A DNA stretch of 44,248 bases from Bacteroidales bacterium (GTDB taxonomy: Bacteria; Bacteroidota; Bacteroidia; Bacteroidales; F082), in NCBI GenBank assembly GCA_017645275.1, contig JAGCPH010000054.1:1-44248 (forward strand), in the 5' to 3' direction. The translations under genes and the position numbers were made by a program. Positions 42,062 through 44,248 of the stretch are shown one piece after another; position 1 is the first letter of the stretch, and each line of letters begins with the position of its first letter. Under the pieces are notes generated by a model that did not search any database, was not told where the DNA came from, and was given only the letters and a program-made list of their open reading frames with translations.

Positions 42062-44248
42062 TCATTCTTTTTTCAATGCCATGACAGGATTCACTTTTGC
42101 CACTGACACTATTTGCCAGAGAACCGAGCCGATTGCGATGATGAACGACAGCACTGCTGCGATGGCGAATATCCACCAGTACGTCGGGATGCGGTAGGCG
42201 AAGTCCTCGAGGTAGCGCCCACAGAGCCACACTGCGATAGGTATTGCTAACGCATTGGCTATCAGCATCATAATGATGTATTCCTTGAGGTTACGGCGAA
42301 TCTCGCTCTGCATGGTGCCGCCAAACACCTTGCGGATGGCGATGCCCTTCTCGCGCTCGGAGGCGAAATGGGTGCTCATAGCGACTAAGCCAAGCAATGC
42401 CAGCATCACCGAGATGCCCATTATCAACTCGATAAGGCGCATCTGGCGTCGAGTCTTGTCGTATTTCTTGGCAATGACATTCTTCACAAAATCGTTATTG
42501 TAAGGCTCCACATAGGCACCAAAGACGGTTTTGCAATGCTTCTCATACACTGCATCGATGGCACGTTTTGCCTCGTCGTGATTACCAACAATATCCAACA
42601 GGAAATGAAACGGTTGGGGAAATAACCAATGACCGTTTGCAAAGACGATGGAATAATCTTCATCGGTGGCATGGAGCGCGTCAAGCATATTGAAATCCTT
42701 GATGACACCACAGATATCTTTGACTCCCTTACCATTTGCCCACGACATAATCTCATCGAAGTTGTAATCGCCGTAAGGCAATCCTGTCATACCTACAACG
42801 GTGCTTTCCGTTATCCAGCCGCTACCTTCCTCGGGCTCATGGAACTTTTCCACCACCTGAAAGCCCAACATCCTGAATGCCGCAGTGTCGCATGTGAAGA
42901 AATTGACATTTGTTGTATTAACCGACTCTCCTTTCTTGGCCATGAGTACTGTAAAAGATGTAAAAGTCGGAATACTGTTTGTTTTTGCCAATTCCTTAAC
43001 ACACGGCAAAGCTCGAAGGTCGTCGGCAAAGGCTTCACTTTGTCTGGAAACGTCCAATTTCGAACTGATGAAATAAAGGTTGTCGGTATGTAGTCCGATG
43101 GGTCGCTCCACCATGTGACGCATCTGAAGTTCCATAGTAATGACCAACGCAATCAGAATAATCACAATCACATTCTGCAAAACTATGAAAACCTTCGACA
43201 AGGTCTTTTTCGAATGATATTGGAAGGTGCCTTTCACCACGTCGATGGGACGGATTTTGGCGATAATAGCTGCAGGCATAAATCCAGCCAACAGCGAAAC
43301 AGTTATTGTTATAAGCAGATAAGCGACGACATAACTTATTGAGAATGGCACCTTTACAGGGATATCGGCTGCCAACAGACGGTTGATTCCAGGCGACATG
43401 GCATGAGCTATTGCCAAACCGACCACAAAACAGCACAAGGTAAATGCGAACGACTCGCAGAGAAATTTCCAGATAATATCGGACCTCTGCGCTCCCACAA
43501 GCCGCCTTGAAGCCATCTCCTTGGCGCGTTTTCCCGTAAGGGCGACGTTAAGATTCACATAGTTGATGAGAGCCGATATCAGCAGCAAAAGCCCTATCAC
43601 AATCATTGTTCGAAGCATTGACCTGTCACCTTGTTGCAAGTGAATTTTTGTTCCGCTGAAAAACAGTTCATCCATACGGAACATGGAAACACACTTTTCC
43701 TTGAAGAAAACAGTAAACTGTCCGCCGTATGTCTCCTTGCAGATTGCAGTGATTTTATCATTCAGCAGCTCGCGGTCGGCATTAGGACTTACCTTCAGGA
43801 AAGTATGGATATAAGTCATATTATATATCGGATACTCTCTGAATGGTTTCACATTCTTGCAGGTCGCGATATTAGCGATTAAATCGGCATCCAGCAACAG
43901 TGAGCTGCCCAAGGTGGAAAAAACGCCCGCCACATTCAGGGTGTCTCCCCCTGCAATCAGCTGACGGCCAATGATTTCGTCTTCTATTTTTGAAGCTAAT
44001 TTCTCTGAGATGAAGGCAATGTTGGATTTGGTAAAGTTGTCGGCATCGCCTTCCTTAAATTTTACAGGGAAGAAATCGAAAAATTCGCGGTCGCAGTACA
44101 AATAATCACTTACATACAACTCGTCTCCAATTTTGATAGACTGTTCTTTTGAGAATGAGAAATGTGTCACGCTTTCCACTTCGGGCAGCTTGTCGGCGAT
44201 AAGCTCCTTCATACCGTAGCCGTTGGTCATTTGATCGGCACCAACTGC
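42062..44248 (-). CDS. MacB/FtsX-type ABC transporter permease 3 (5' end outside window)
   Basis: The open frame continues to the window edge without a stop; six more codons precede the first visible methionine. By comparison with permease 2, about 60 N-terminal residues, including the first membrane helix, lie beyond the window. What remains is a MacB_PCD periplasmic domain, an FtsX unit (LTGKRAKEMASRRLVGAQRSDIIWKF), the PIDVVKGTFQYHSKK linker, a second periplasmic domain and a closing FtsX unit (SEREKGIAIRKVFGGTMQSEI). It is a paralogue of permease 2 and the gene directly upstream of the ATPase gene, with which it probably forms one transcript. Confidence 0.9.
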   Translation of the reverse strand, partial: AVGADQMTNGYGMKELIADKLPEVESVTHFSFSKEQSIKIGDELYVSDYLYCDREFFDFFPVKFKEGDADNFTKSNIAFISEKLASKIEDEIIGRQLIAGGDTLNVAGVFSTLGSSLLLDADLIANIATCKNVKPFREYPIYNMTYIHTFLKVSPNADRELLNDKITAICKETYGGQFTVFFKEKCVSMFRMDELFFSGTKIHLQQGDRSMLRTMIVIGLLLLISALINYVNLNVALTGKRAKEMASRRLVGAQRSDIIWKFLCESFAFTLCCFVVGLAIAHAMSPGINRLLAADIPVKVPFSISYVVAYLLITITVSLLAGFMPAAIIAKIRPIDVVKGTFQYHSKKTLSKVFIVLQNVIVIILIALVITMELQMRHMVERPIGLHTDNLYFISSKLDVSRQSEAFADDLRALPCVKELAKTNSIPTFTSFTVLMAKKGESVNTTNVNFFTCDTAAFRMLGFQVVEKFHEPEEGSGWITESTVVGMTGLPYGDYNFDEIMSWANGKGVKDICGVIKDFNMLDALHATDEDYSIVFANGHWLFPQPFHFLLDIVGNHDEAKRAIDAVYEKHCKTVFGAYVEPYNNDFVKNVIAKKYDKTRRQMRLIELIMGISVMLALLGLVAMSTHFASEREKGIAIRKVFGGTMQSEIRRNLKEYIIMMLIANALAIPIAVWLCGRYLEDFAYRIPTYWWIFAIAAVLSFIIAIGSVLWQIVSVAKVNPVMALKKE

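Overview
The window looks like a chromosomal piece of a Bacteroidota genome, most likely order Bacteroidales. The evidence is a TonB-dependent receptor with an N-terminal carboxypeptidase-regulatory-like domain, two secreted C25 (gingipain-type) proteases with type IX secretion (T9SS) C-terminal sorting domains, and Rnf and Nqr complexes together. Several genes are also preceded by the Bacteroidota -7 promoter element (TAnnTTTG). No rRNA, tRNA, CRISPR, phage or insertion-sequence gene was seen. No gene-free stretch exceeds about 210 bases.

Layout. (1) 1-720: the end of a proline-catabolic P5C dehydrogenase and a terminator shared with the convergent gene. (2) 7630 down to 716, minus strand: a tightly overlapping six-gene run of gpsA, flippase, TonB-dependent receptor, small HMA metal-binding protein, GT4 glycosyltransferase and methyltransferase. 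It mixes envelope-glycan/lipid genes with a metal-type receptor pair. (3) 8662-7697: a YihY/BrkB membrane protein, divergent from rseC. (4) 8757-30193, plus strand: rseC, rnfBCDGEA, C25 protease 1, a CPA2 cation:proton antiporter, C25 protease 2 and nqrABCDEF. After the promoter in front of rnfB the gaps are at most about 30 nt and several genes overlap, so about 21 kb may be one transcriptional unit. Two ion-translocating redox pumps and an ion antiporter would then be co-expressed with two extracellular cysteine proteases. This is the most striking feature of the window. (5) 30194-30397: an intergenic array of degenerate CACCCC-containing repeats, with the nqr terminator at its start, followed by a long-chain acyl-CoA ligase gene. 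(6) 35872 down to 32270, minus strand: hipB, hipA, a sigma-54-dependent NtrC-type response regulator and its histidine kinase, all overlapping or nearly touching. (7) 44248 down to 35944, minus strand: three large MacB/FtsX-type ABC permeases and one ATPase. A divergent plus-strand two-gene cassette (DUF5674 plus a small helical protein) interrupts this set.

Inferred physiology: an anaerobic, peptide-using lifestyle. Exported proteases would release peptides, amino-acid catabolism (pruA, at the edge of the window) would yield reduced ferredoxin and NADH, and Rnf and Nqr would convert these into an ion gradient that the antiporter balances. This is inference from gene content and spacing. All assignments rest on reading translated sequence and recalling family motifs; no database search was run.
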